Assembly: GCA_028865845.1 (NCBI GenBank)
Contig: JAGWJK010000251.1
Span: forward strand, 1 to 6,578
DNA: 6,578 nt
Direction: 5' to 3'
Origin: Rhizobiaceae bacterium
GTDB lineage: Bacteria > Pseudomonadota > Alphaproteobacteria > Rhizobiales > Rhizobiaceae
The position numbers were made by a program, and so were the translations under genes. The notes beneath the pieces were generated by a model. That model was not told the origin of the DNA. It saw only the letters and a program-made list of their open reading frames with translations, and did no database searches. This document shows, one piece after another, positions 1 through 5,798 of this stretch (the first letter of the stretch is position 1; each line of letters opens with the position of its first letter).

Positions 1-495
1 CGGTTCGATCCCGGCTGCCGCTGCGGCGCTGCCGCGCGCAACGACCGCAACGACGGGATCGGCGACCGTTCGGCCGTAGACGCCGAAGAGCGTCGCGAAA
101 ATCACGATGGCGAGAATGAAATTGGCAATGGGACCGGCCGCCACGGTCGCCGCCCTCTTCCAGAGCTTGGCGCCGGCAAAGGAGCGCGCCCGCTCCTCCT
201 CGGTCATCGAAGCGATCTGGTCGACATCGACCTTGCTTGAGGCATCCTCGTCGCCGAAGAAGCGCACATAGCCGCCGAGCGGAATAATTGAAAGTTTCCA
301 GCGTGTTCCGTGCCGATCGGTGAAGCCGGCAATCTCCGGGCCAAAGCCGATCGAGAACGCCATGATCCTGATGCCGGACCAGCGTCCGACGAGGTAATGG
401 CCCATCTCATGCACGAAAACGAGTAGCGACAGAACGAAAACGAAGGTGATGACGTTGTTCGTCAAAAAGCCGATGATGCCTGCAGCGCTACCCAT
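1..495 (-). CDS. rseP: Site-2 type membrane zinc metalloprotease RseP, 5' part (N-terminal 165 residues)
   Basis: Partial gene: ATG at 495-493, and the frame stays open to base 1, so the C-terminal part lies outside the window. The family is an inner-membrane S2P protease that cuts transmembrane segments of anti-sigma factors and leftover signal peptides. The visible protein has a first hydrophobic segment (about residues 15-28) running into the zinc-binding HExxH motif HEMGH (H29, E30, H33), then the family stretch with GFGP (50-53) and IIPLGGYVRFFGDE (70-83). A second membrane segment begins at GPIANFILA (121-129). The start of a PDZ domain is seen at about 146-165, ending in AAAAAGIEP. The second active-site motif (NxxPDG type) would lie beyond the edge. 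The start follows cdsA by 24 bases, with a modest AGGAT ribosome site about 8 bases ahead, so co-transcription with cdsA is likely. No defect is visible in the part present. Confidence 0.95.
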   Translation of the reverse strand, partial: MGSAAGIIGFLTNNVITFVFVLSLLVFVHEMGHYLVGRWSGIRIMAFSIGFGPEIAGFTDRHGTRWKLSIIPLGGYVRFFGDEDASSKVDVDQIASMTEEERARSFAGAKLWKRAATVAAGPIANFILAIVIFATLFGVYGRTVADPVVAVVARGSAAAAAGIEP

Positions 496-519
496 ACAAC
501 GATCCTATTCGCGTTGATT

Positions 520-1353
520 TCAGACACCAAGCAACACACCGCCCAGCGACATAGTCTCATCGCTCATTGTCAACGAAATTACGATAGCCAGCAAAAACGC
601 CGCAAAACAAGCAAAAATTAGTCCGTCGACCCGATCCATGACCCCGCCATGGCCCGGAATCAGATGGCTGGAGTCCTTCACTCCGAATCGCCGCTTGATG
701 AAAGACTCGAAAAGATCGCCGATCTGGCTGCAAATCGACAGCATCAGCGTAAGTATCGGAATCCATAAACCATCTGCGGAGAAAAAGCTCCAGACGACCG
801 CCGATCCGGCGATCACGGCGGCGATCGCGCCGCCGATGGCGCCCGACCAGGTCTTGCCCGGCGAGATGCGCGGCGCGAGTTTCGGGCCGCCGATCGCGCG
901 TCCAACGAAATAGGCGAAAATATCCGTCGCCCAGACCGTGGCAAAGATGAAAAGCATCAGCACGAAACCGCGCAGATCGTCATCCCGGATCTCTGCCAGC
1001 GAGATCGTCGTCAGTCCGGCATAGACTATGCCGCCGGGCAGCCACCAGCTCTTGCGGCGCATGGCGACCATGATCGCCGCTATGGCGACGAAGACGACAA
1101 GCACCTCCACGGAATAAACCGATTCTTCCATCAAGGTGGCGATGGCGATCAGCACCAGGCCCAGCCAGCCGAGCGCATTGCCCTGCGGATCGCGGCCATG
1201 CATGTCCGTTATGGTCGACCATTCGTAATAGACGAGCAGGCCGATTACCGCCGACAGCAGGCGGAAGCTCAGGCCGCCATACCACGTCGCGGCAAGCACC
1301 ACGGCGGCAAGGATGATGCCGGAAATAATCCGCAGCCTGAGTTCGCGGCTCAT
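520..1353 (-). CDS. cdsA: Phosphatidate cytidylyltransferase (CDP-diglyceride synthase)
   Basis: Makes CDP-diacylglycerol from phosphatidic acid and CTP in the inner membrane, the branch point to all phospholipids. The 277-residue protein is mostly hydrophobic, with several predicted membrane segments (roughly 10-22, 30-43, 61-74, 80-97, 107-120, 129-149, 171-190, 197-209 and 244-262). The CdsA signature is complete at 217-243: S217, K220-R221, K226-D227, PGHGG at 233-237 and the metal-binding D240-R241-x-D243. Upstream, the cytosolic stretch around 151-169 holds the family motif SPGKTW (164-169). The length is usual for alphaproteobacteria. Its ATG shares one base with the uppS stop (TGATG), so translation is probably coupled to uppS; only a G-rich GGGG about 5 bases upstream could serve as a ribosome site. 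rseP follows after 24 bases. Confidence 0.97.
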   Translation of the reverse strand: MSRELRLRIISGIILAAVVLAATWYGGLSFRLLSAVIGLLVYYEWSTITDMHGRDPQGNALGWLGLVLIAIATLMEESVYSVEVLVVFVAIAAIMVAMRRKSWWLPGGIVYAGLTTISLAEIRDDDLRGFVLMLFIFATVWATDIFAYFVGRAIGGPKLAPRISPGKTWSGAIGGAIAAVIAGSAVVWSFFSADGLWIPILTLMLSICSQIGDLFESFIKRRFGVKDSSHLIPGHGGVMDRVDGLIFACFAAFLLAIVISLTMSDETMSLGGVLLGV

Positions 1354-2099
1354 CAGGACCCCACGGCCGCGGCCTGCTTGGCGGAAAGACCACCGAACCG
1401 CCGATCACGCGCGGCGTATTTTTCCAGCGCCGAAAAGAAGAGATCGCGGCTGAAATCCGGCCAGTATTCGGGCATGAACATGAATTCGGAATAGGCGGCC
1501 TGCCAGAGCAGGAAGTTCGACAGCCGCTCCTCGCCGCTGGTGCGGATGATGAGGTCCGGATCGGGAATTCCCGCTGTGTCCAGCCGGGCGTCGACCAGAT
1601 CGGGCGTGATGTCCTGCGGACGCAGCCGGCCGGCCTCGACATCCTTGGCAAGGCTGACGAAGGCACGGGTGATTTCGTCCCTGGAGCCGTAGTTGAAGGC
1701 AATGACCAGCGTCAGGGCAGTATTGTCCCTGGTGGTTTCCTCCGCCTCGATCAGCAGGGGAAGGATATCGCTGCGCAGATTGTTGCGGTCGCCGATCACC
1801 CGGATACGGACGTTCTGGCGATGCAGTTCCGCCAGATCGCGCCTTATGAACGCCTTGAGCAGGCCGAGAAGATCGCTGACCTCGGTTTCCGGGCGGCGCC
1901 AATTCTCGGACGAGAAGGCAAAGAGCGTCAGGTATTTTATACCGACATCGCCGGCGGCACGCACCGTCTCGCGTACGGCCTCGACGCCCTTGCGGTGGCC
2001 CATGGTGCGCGGCAGACCGCGCGCATTGGCCCAGCGCCCGTTGCCATCCATGATGATGGCGACGTGCTCAGGGACGGCGGAGAACGTGGGAGCTGACAT
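1353..2099 (-). CDS. uppS: Undecaprenyl diphosphate synthase (cis-prenyltransferase)
   Basis: Cytosolic cis-prenyltransferase that extends farnesyl diphosphate with isopentenyl diphosphate to the C55 carrier lipid used for peptidoglycan and surface polysaccharides. Family motifs are all present in the 248 residues: [13 protein letters not shown] (12-24) with catalytic D18; GHRKG (34-38); FSSENWRRP (62-70); FNYGSRDE (135-142); and the C-terminal signature at 182-205, DLIIRTSGE then RLSNFLLWQ and YSE, with the diphosphate-binding R186 and R192. The length fits bacterial UppS, not the longer eukaryotic enzymes. ATG at 2099-2097 is the only sensible start, with the conserved block beginning about 11 residues later. 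Only a short GGA is seen as a possible ribosome site, 5 bases upstream. frr ends 46 bases upstream and cdsA begins on its stop codon, so it sits inside an operon. Confidence 0.97.
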   Translation of the reverse strand: MSAPTFSAVPEHVAIIMDGNGRWANARGLPRTMGHRKGVEAVRETVRAAGDVGIKYLTLFAFSSENWRRPETEVSDLLGLLKAFIRRDLAELHRQNVRIRVIGDRNNLRSDILPLLIEAEETTRDNTALTLVIAFNYGSRDEITRAFVSLAKDVEAGRLRPQDITPDLVDARLDTAGIPDPDLIIRTSGEERLSNFLLWQAAYSEFMFMPEYWPDFSRDLFFSALEKYAARDRRFGGLSAKQAAAVGS

Positions 2100-2145
2100 A
2101 TGGGTCCGGTTTCGTTCGGCGGCAGGAAGCAGGCTCTGAATTATT

Positions 2146-2706
2146 TTAGACCTGCATGATTTCCTTTTCTTTGTCGACGAGCAAGCGGTCGATGTCCGAA
2201 ATCGTATCGTCGGTCATCTTCTGCACACGCTCGGACAAAGAACGGCTCTCATCCTGGCCGATGTCGCCATCCTTTTCGGCCTTTTTGAGACCGTCCATGC
2301 CATCGCGACGAACGTGGCGAATCGCCACCTTCGCCTTCTCGGCATATTCATGGGCAACCTTCACCAGCGAGCGGCGGCGCTCTTCGTTGAGCTCCGGCAG
2401 CGGAATGCGCAGGTTCTGGCCATCGATGATCGGATTAAGGCCGAGATTGGATTCGCGGATCGCGCGTTCGACGGCGCTGACCATCGACTTGTCCCAGACG
2501 GAGACGGCGAGCATGCGCGGCTCCGGCACCGTGATATTGGAGACCTGGTTCAGCGGCATGCGGGAGCCATAGGCTTCGACCGTGACCGGATCCAGAATGT
2601 TGGCGGAGGCGCGGCCGGTGCGCAGCGAGGCGATATCGCTCTTGAACGCGGCGGTAGCGCCATCCATGCGGCGCTTCAGTTCCTTGAGGTCGGTGTTTTC
2701 GCTCAT
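2146..2706 (-). CDS. frr: Ribosome recycling factor RRF
   Basis: Cytosolic translation factor that, with EF-G, splits the post-termination ribosome into subunits. The 186-residue length (185 in E. coli) and the two-domain plan fit the family. The first helix holds LRTGRAS (28-34). The small beta domain spans about 31-104, with [19 protein letters not shown] (46-64). Long helices return from about 106 to the end, including [11 protein letters not shown] (106-116) and the conserved basic motif RHVRRD (130-135), whose arginines correspond to the functionally essential region of E. coli RRF. The ATG at 2706-2704 is preceded by GGGAG with a 7-base spacer. pyrH lies 54 bases upstream and uppS 46 bases downstream, with no terminator-like structure in either gap, so it is probably co-transcribed with both. 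Confidence 0.98.
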   Translation of the reverse strand: MSENTDLKELKRRMDGATAAFKSDIASLRTGRASANILDPVTVEAYGSRMPLNQVSNITVPEPRMLAVSVWDKSMVSAVERAIRESNLGLNPIIDGQNLRIPLPELNEERRRSLVKVAHEYAEKAKVAIRHVRRDGMDGLKKAEKDGDIGQDESRSLSERVQKMTDDTISDIDRLLVDKEKEIMQV

Positions 2707-2760
2707 GTGTTTACTCCCGTATGGTAGGCGGCACCGTGAGAAGCCGATGCCAGAAGAACG

Positions 2761-3480
2761 TCAATCGTCGGATACGATGGTCTTGCGGCCGCCGCCGGTC
2801 AAGATTTCCGCAAAGCCGCCCTTTTCGTGAATGGAAAAGACGATGATCGGTATTGAATTTTCGCGCGCCAATGCAACCGCGGCAACATCCATGACCGCCA
2901 GGCCCTTTTCCAGCACCTGGCTGTGGGTCAGATGATCGAAGCGCTCGGCGTCCGGATACTTCTTTGGGTCGGCGGAGTAGATGCCGTCCACCTGCGTGCC
3001 CTTGAAGATCGCCTCGGCACCCATTTCGGCAGCGCGCAGCGCTGCAGCGGAATCGGTGGTGAAGAACGGATTGCCGGTGCCGCCGGCGAAAATCACCACC
3101 CGGCCAAGCGACAGATGGTAGAGCGTGGCGCGCTGCGAGAAACTTTCGCAGATTTCCGGCATGGAAATGGCCGACAGCACGACGGTGTCGATATCGAGTT
3201 TGCGCAGCGAGGTCGCGAGCGCCAGCGCGTTGATGATGGTACCGAGCATGCCCATGTGGTCGCCGGTGACCCGGTCGCCGCCCTTGGAGGCAACAGCGAC
3301 GCCACGGAAGATGTTGCCGCCGCCGACGACGACGCCAACTTCAACGCCCATTGCGCGGGCAGCAGCGATATCCGAGGCGATTCGATCAGCGACGGTGACA
3401 TCGATGCCGAACCCCTGGCTGCCCATCAGAGCCTCACCGGAGGCCTTTAGCAATACGCGCTTATAGATCGGCTGGGACAT
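2761..3480 (-). CDS. pyrH: UMP kinase (uridylate kinase)
   Basis: Hexameric bacterial UMP kinase of the amino-acid-kinase fold; phosphorylates UMP to UDP in the pyrimidine pathway in the cytosol. In 239 residues the expected motifs are seen: KASGEAL (12-18, phosphate loop), VVGGGNIFRG (51-60), the UMP-binding D74 followed by HMGMLGTIINALAL (75-88), AGGTGNPFFTTD (132-143) and the nucleotide-binding KGTQVDGIYSADP (160-172). MD at 197-198 is also typical. The start ATG (3480-3478) has a strong AAGGAG site with a 5-base spacer. In E. coli the enzyme is allosterically controlled by GTP and UTP; whether that holds here cannot be read from the sequence. It is separated from tsf by 157 bases holding two hairpins, so it may be transcribed from its own promoter or by read-through from tsf. 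Confidence 0.98.
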   Translation of the reverse strand: MSQPIYKRVLLKASGEALMGSQGFGIDVTVADRIASDIAAARAMGVEVGVVVGGGNIFRGVAVASKGGDRVTGDHMGMLGTIINALALATSLRKLDIDTVVLSAISMPEICESFSQRATLYHLSLGRVVIFAGGTGNPFFTTDSAAALRAAEMGAEAIFKGTQVDGIYSADPKKYPDAERFDHLTHSQVLEKGLAVMDVAAVALARENSIPIIVFSIHEKGGFAEILTGGGRKTIVSDD

Positions 3481-3533
3481 CTTGGCTCCTTGAAGTGATC
3501 GCGGGGAATGATTGTGAAAGCCGGATACACGAA

Positions 3534-3559
3534 GGGCATCGCGTTGTCACGCGATGCCC
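3534..3559 (-). terminator. Perfect 11-bp hairpin between tsf and pyrH, possible terminator or processing site
   Basis: An 11-base arm (3534-3544) and its exact reverse complement (3549-3559) flank a 4-base loop. The stem is GC-rich and very stable. On the minus strand it is followed by TTCGTGTAT, only a poor T-tract, so efficient intrinsic termination is uncertain. It lies 78 bases after the tsf stop and 53 bases before the pyrH start. It could be a partial terminator for rpsB-tsf, an RNA-processing or stability element, or a leader element of pyrH. It is unlikely to be a plus-strand terminator, since there is no plus-strand gene and no T-run on that side. Confidence 0.5.
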
Positions 3560-3603
3560 ACGGGTTTCCACCTGATATGGCTTCACCAATCTGGGATATG
3601 GTT

Positions 3604-3628
3604 TCATTTCGTCAACCGACGAAAATGA
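3604..3628 (-). repeat. AT-rich bulged inverted repeat just after tsf
   Basis: Arms tcatttcgtc (3604-3613) and gacgaaaatga (3618-3628) pair over 10 bp with one bulged base around an AACC loop. It begins 9 bases beyond the tsf stop codon on the minus strand. No T-run follows, so it is more likely an mRNA 3'-end or stability structure than a terminator, if it has a function. On the minus strand its loop and arm include TTGACG (3615-3610), a -35-like word, but no good -10 box sits at 16-18 bases from it (best CAGATT, 3 of 6). Confidence 0.35.
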
Positions 3629-3637
3629 ATTTATCCA

Positions 3638-4564
3638 TCAGCCCTTGGCGACTGCGGCAACTTCGGCAGCAAAGTCGGTTTCTTCCTTCTCGACGCCTTC
3701 GCCGAGGAGCAGACGGGCCATGCCGGTGATCTCGATCGGAGCGCCGGCGGTCTTTTCAGCTTCCTTGATGGCAGCAGCGACCGTCAGGTCCGGGTTGATG
3801 ACGAAAGCCTGAGAGAGAAGAGCGACTTCTTCGAAGAACTTGCGCATGCGGCCTTCGACCATCTTTTCGATGATGGCTTCCGGCTTGCCGGATTCGCGGG
3901 ACTGCTCGATGAAGACGTTGCGCTCGCGCTCGGCGACGGCAGCATCGACTTCTTCAGCGCGGATCGCGAGCGGGTTGGTCGCAGCAATGTGCATGGCAAT
4001 CTGGCGACCGATCGAGGTCAGAACGGCCTTGTCGCCGACCGACTTCAGGGCGACCAGAACGCCTAGCTTGCCGATACCGTCGCCAGCAGCGTTGTGGATG
4101 TAGGTCGCAACGACGCCATGCTCGACTTCAAGCTTCGCCGCCCGACGGAGCGTCATGTTTTCGCCGATGGTTGCGATCGCGTCCTTGATGGCGTCGGCGA
4201 CCGGCTTGCCGGATGCCGGATAGGTCGCTGCCGAAATGGCTTCGACCGTGCCGTTGGTGGACAGCGCAACTTCGGCGATGCCGCGAGCGAGGTCCTGGAA
4301 GGCATCGTTACGGGCAACGAAGTCGGTTTCGGAATTGAGCTCGACAACAACAGCCTTGTGACCGGCGCCAGCAATGGCGACAAGGCCTTCAGCGGCAGTG
4401 CGGCCGGACTTCTTGTCGGCCTTGGAGATGCCCTTGGCGCGCAGCCAGTCGATCGCGGCTTCGATATCGCCGTTGGTTTCGGTCAGCGCCTTCTTGCAGT
4501 CCATCATGCCTGCGCCAGACTTTTCGCGCAGTTCCTTCACCAGTGCAGCCGTAATCTCGGTCAT
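3638..4564 (-). CDS. tsf: Translation elongation factor Ts
   Basis: Guanine-nucleotide exchange factor for EF-Tu in the cytosol: displaces GDP so EF-Tu can bind GTP again. The 308-residue length is typical of alphaproteobacteria. The N-terminal UBA-like domain (about 1-50) contains [16 protein letters not shown] (12-27). The exchange core holds the EF-Tu-contacting TDFVARN motif (80-86), inside [12 protein letters not shown]. The central repeats include [11 protein letters not shown] (165-175) and the MHIAATNP segment (191-198). The C-terminal subdomain carries SQAFVINPD (251-259). The ATG (4564-4562) has AGAGGA with a 5-base spacer. It follows rpsB, its usual partner, but across 275 bases with hairpins and a possible promoter, so part of its expression may be set separately from S2. 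Frequent GTT, CTG, ACC and GAA codons fit a highly expressed gene. Confidence 0.98.
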   Translation of the reverse strand: MTEITAALVKELREKSGAGMMDCKKALTETNGDIEAAIDWLRAKGISKADKKSGRTAAEGLVAIAGAGHKAVVVELNSETDFVARNDAFQDLARGIAEVALSTNGTVEAISAATYPASGKPVADAIKDAIATIGENMTLRRAAKLEVEHGVVATYIHNAAGDGIGKLGVLVALKSVGDKAVLTSIGRQIAMHIAATNPLAIRAEEVDAAVAERERNVFIEQSRESGKPEAIIEKMVEGRMRKFFEEVALLSQAFVINPDLTVAAAIKEAEKTAGAPIEITGMARLLLGEGVEKEETDFAAEVAAVAKG

Positions 4565-4648
4565 AAGCTTCCTCTTGTCGGTTCATACGGTGCGGCATGC
4601 GGCGTTGAGCCGAAGCGGCACCGATTTGAGGGACGAAATGTACCCGTA

Positions 4649-4680
4649 AGTATGACAGCGTTATGAAGCTGCGTCATACT
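4649..4680 (-). promoter_or_regulatory. 8-bp dyad overlapping a candidate tsf promoter
   Basis: Perfect arms AGTATGAC (4649-4656) and GTCATACT (4673-4680), with an inner AGC/GCT pair (4657-4659, 4668-4670) around an 8-base loop. Read on the minus strand the arms supply ATGACG (4677-4672, 4 of 6 to TTGACA) and CATACT (4654-4649, 4 of 6 to TATAAT) exactly 17 bases apart, as expected of a sigma-70 type promoter. The tsf start codon lies 84 bases downstream. The element could be an operator-like dyad over a promoter, an RNA hairpin in a longer rpsB-tsf transcript, or chance. No transcription data are available to me. Confidence 0.3.
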
Positions 4681-4736
4681 GTGGAATTCTTGATTGGAAC
4701 ATGCCTGCATTTAACGCTCAGGCGGCGCGCAACCCG

Positions 4737-4784
4737 TAAAACAGAATAAGGCCGTTCGAACTCGTTGAAGTCGCAAACGGCCTT
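4737..4784 (-). terminator. Terminator or attenuator-like hairpin downstream of rpsB
   Basis: AAGGCCGTT (4748-4756) pairs with AACGGCCTT (4776-4784) over 9 bp around a 19-base loop. On the minus strand the stem is followed by ATTCTGTTTTA, a T-rich but interrupted tail. It lies 55 bases after the rpsB stop codon, between rpsB and tsf. The large loop and broken T-run suggest partial rather than complete termination, which would make S2 and EF-Ts mRNA unequal. This role is inferred; only the inverted repeat and the tail are seen. Confidence 0.5.
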
Positions 4785-4806
4785 GTCCCGGATATCAACA
4801 CACCTG

Positions 4807-4828
4807 GGCGGACGAGGTTCCGTCCGCC
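4807..4828 (-). repeat. GC-rich hairpin immediately after rpsB
   Basis: GGCGGACG (4807-4814) and CGTCCGCC (4821-4828) form a perfect 8-bp stem with a 6-base loop, starting 11 bases after the rpsB stop codon on the minus strand. No T-run follows (next bases CAGGTGTG), so on its own it is not a classical terminator. It may protect the rpsB 3' end from exonucleases or act together with the second hairpin at 4748-4784. Confidence 0.4.
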
Positions 4829-4839
4829 TCAAGGCGTAA

Positions 4840-5607
4840 TCAGGCTTCGGCTTCGTCTGCCAGGGCCGGTTCGATCGGAGCTTCGATGGAAGCGCCGAGG
4901 TCACGACCGGATGCGCTCTGCTGACGAGCGATGCCGTCGATGGCAGCGCGCGAGATCAGGTCGCAGTAGAGAGCGATGGCGCGCGAAGCGTCGTCGTTGC
5001 CCGGGATCGGATAGTCGATCAGGTCCGGATCGCAGTTCGAGTCGATGATGGCGACGACCGGGATGCCGAGGCGCTTGGCTTCGTCGATCGCGATCTTTTC
5101 CTTGTTGGTGTCGATGATGAACATCAGGTCCGGGGTGCCGCCCATATCGCGGATACCACCGAGAGCCTTGTCGAGCTTTTCACGCTCGCGCTCAAGGTTC
5201 AGACGTTCCTTCTTGGTGAAGCCCTGGGCTTCGCCGTTGAGGATTTCGTCGAGCTTGCGCAGGCGCTGGATCGAGTTCGAAATCGTCTTCCAGTTGGTCA
5301 TCATGCCGCCGAGCCAGCGGGCGTTGACGTAGTACTGAGCCGAACGCTTCGCGCTGTCGGCGATCAGTTCGGACGCCTGGCGCTTGGTGCCGACGAACAG
5401 GACGCGGCCGCCACGGGCAACGGTGTCGCTGACAACCTGCAGGGCGCGGCTCAGCATCGGAACCGTCTGGGCGAGGTCGATGATGTGGATGTTGTTACGA
5501 TCGCCGAAGATGTACGGCTTCATCTTCGGGTTCCAGCGGTGCGTCTGGTGGCCGAAGTGAACACCTGCTTCGAGAAGCTGGCGCATAGAAAAATCAGGCA
5601 ATGCCAT
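4840..5607 (-). CDS. rpsB: 30S ribosomal protein S2
   Basis: Structural protein of the 30S subunit, needed for S1 attachment in gammaproteobacteria. The 255-residue protein matches the family: [20 protein letters not shown] (8-27) at the N-terminus; [15 protein letters not shown] (34-48); [13 protein letters not shown] (66-78); the R97-W98-LGGMMTNW segment (97-106); and the second S2 signature around [19 protein letters not shown] (159-177), then [28 protein letters not shown] helical coiled insertion (about 110-148) is typical. The frame is open upstream to an ATG at 5709, but that 34-residue extension is not S2-like. The ATG at 5607 is chosen because it starts the conserved MALPDF block and has AAGGAG (5621-5616) with an 8-base spacer. 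The acidic, Ala/Glu-rich tail is normal for rhizobial S2. tsf follows after hairpins. Confidence 0.97.
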   Translation of the reverse strand: MALPDFSMRQLLEAGVHFGHQTHRWNPKMKPYIFGDRNNIHIIDLAQTVPMLSRALQVVSDTVARGGRVLFVGTKRQASELIADSAKRSAQYYVNARWLGGMMTNWKTISNSIQRLRKLDEILNGEAQGFTKKERLNLEREREKLDKALGGIRDMGGTPDLMFIIDTNKEKIAIDEAKRLGIPVVAIIDSNCDPDLIDYPIPGNDDASRAIALYCDLISRAAIDGIARQQSASGRDLGASIEAPIEPALADEAEA

Positions 5608-5615
5608 GCCTTTGA

Positions 5616-5621
5616 CTCCTT
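5616..5621 (-). promoter_or_regulatory. Ribosome binding site that fixes the rpsB start
   Basis: AAGGAG on the minus strand, 8 bases upstream of the ATG at 5607. It supports this start over the in-frame ATG at 5709, which would add 34 residues with no likeness to S2. Confidence 0.8.
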
Positions 5622-5732
5622 TTCCGGTTGAACCTCCGCAAGGCGAACAGCACCCTCTTCGAGAGCGCCACCGGGCGGAACCATCCGGATTTCTCCCGGA
5701 CAATCCCATGCCTTACGTGTGGAATGCGGCTG

Positions 5733-5761
5733 CCCATACATTCGATTCACCGAGAATGCAA
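5733..5761 (-). promoter_or_regulatory. Weak promoter candidate for rpsB-tsf
   Basis: On the minus strand TTGCAT (5761-5756) and TATGGG (5738-5733) are separated by 17 bases. Each matches the sigma-70 consensus in only the first three positions, so the call rests mainly on spacing and on location between the terminator of the preceding gene and rpsB. If used, the rpsB leader would be about 120 bases, long enough to hold a regulatory RNA structure. I saw only short inverted repeats in that leader, for example CGCC/GGCG and CCGG/CCGG pairs. Confidence 0.28.
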
Positions 5762-5771
5762 GGCTTAGCTG

Positions 5772-5798
5772 AAAAATAAGCAGATCCCCTGCCCTTAT
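5772..5798 (-). terminator. Intrinsic terminator of the solute-binding-like gene, overlapping its stop codon
   Basis: ATAAG-CAG (5776-5783) pairs with CTG (5789-5791) and CTTAT (5794-5798), with a 2-base bulge and a 5-base loop. On the minus strand the stem runs straight into a TTTT run, after the T that closes the stem. The TAA stop of the upstream gene (5797-5795) is part of the first arm. The stem is short, so strength is uncertain, but the hairpin-plus-T-run layout and the position at the gene end fit a rho-independent terminator that insulates rpsB. Confidence 0.5.

Noticed and set aside
980..1902. Minus-strand frames of 240 and 165 codons overlapping uppS and cdsA
   Set aside because: Out-of-frame shadows of two clearly conserved genes, rich in Arg/Pro/Ser as expected from a wrong frame in GC-rich DNA.
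2100..2145. Direct repeat GCAGG-AA-GCAGG in the frr-uppS gap
   Set aside because: Only five bases per copy and not an inverted repeat; too short to claim a function.
2923..3450. 175-codon plus-strand open frame opposite pyrH
   Set aside because: Antisense shadow of pyrH, with low-complexity composition and no family likeness.
4094..4666. 190-codon plus-strand open frame opposite tsf
   Set aside because: It lies antisense to a strongly conserved gene, has no recognisable motif or ribosome site, and GC-rich coding DNA often leaves long open antisense frames.
4565..4839. Small gene or separate small RNA in the rpsB-tsf gap
   Set aside because: No open frame with a credible start and ribosome site. 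The hairpins can be explained as 3'-end and promoter-region structures, and no distinct RNA family is recognised.
5608..5709. 34-residue N-terminal extension of rpsB starting at ATG 5709
   Set aside because: The extension is Gly/Arg/Ser-rich, unlike any S2 N-terminus, and covers the AAGGAG ribosome site that precedes ATG 5607.
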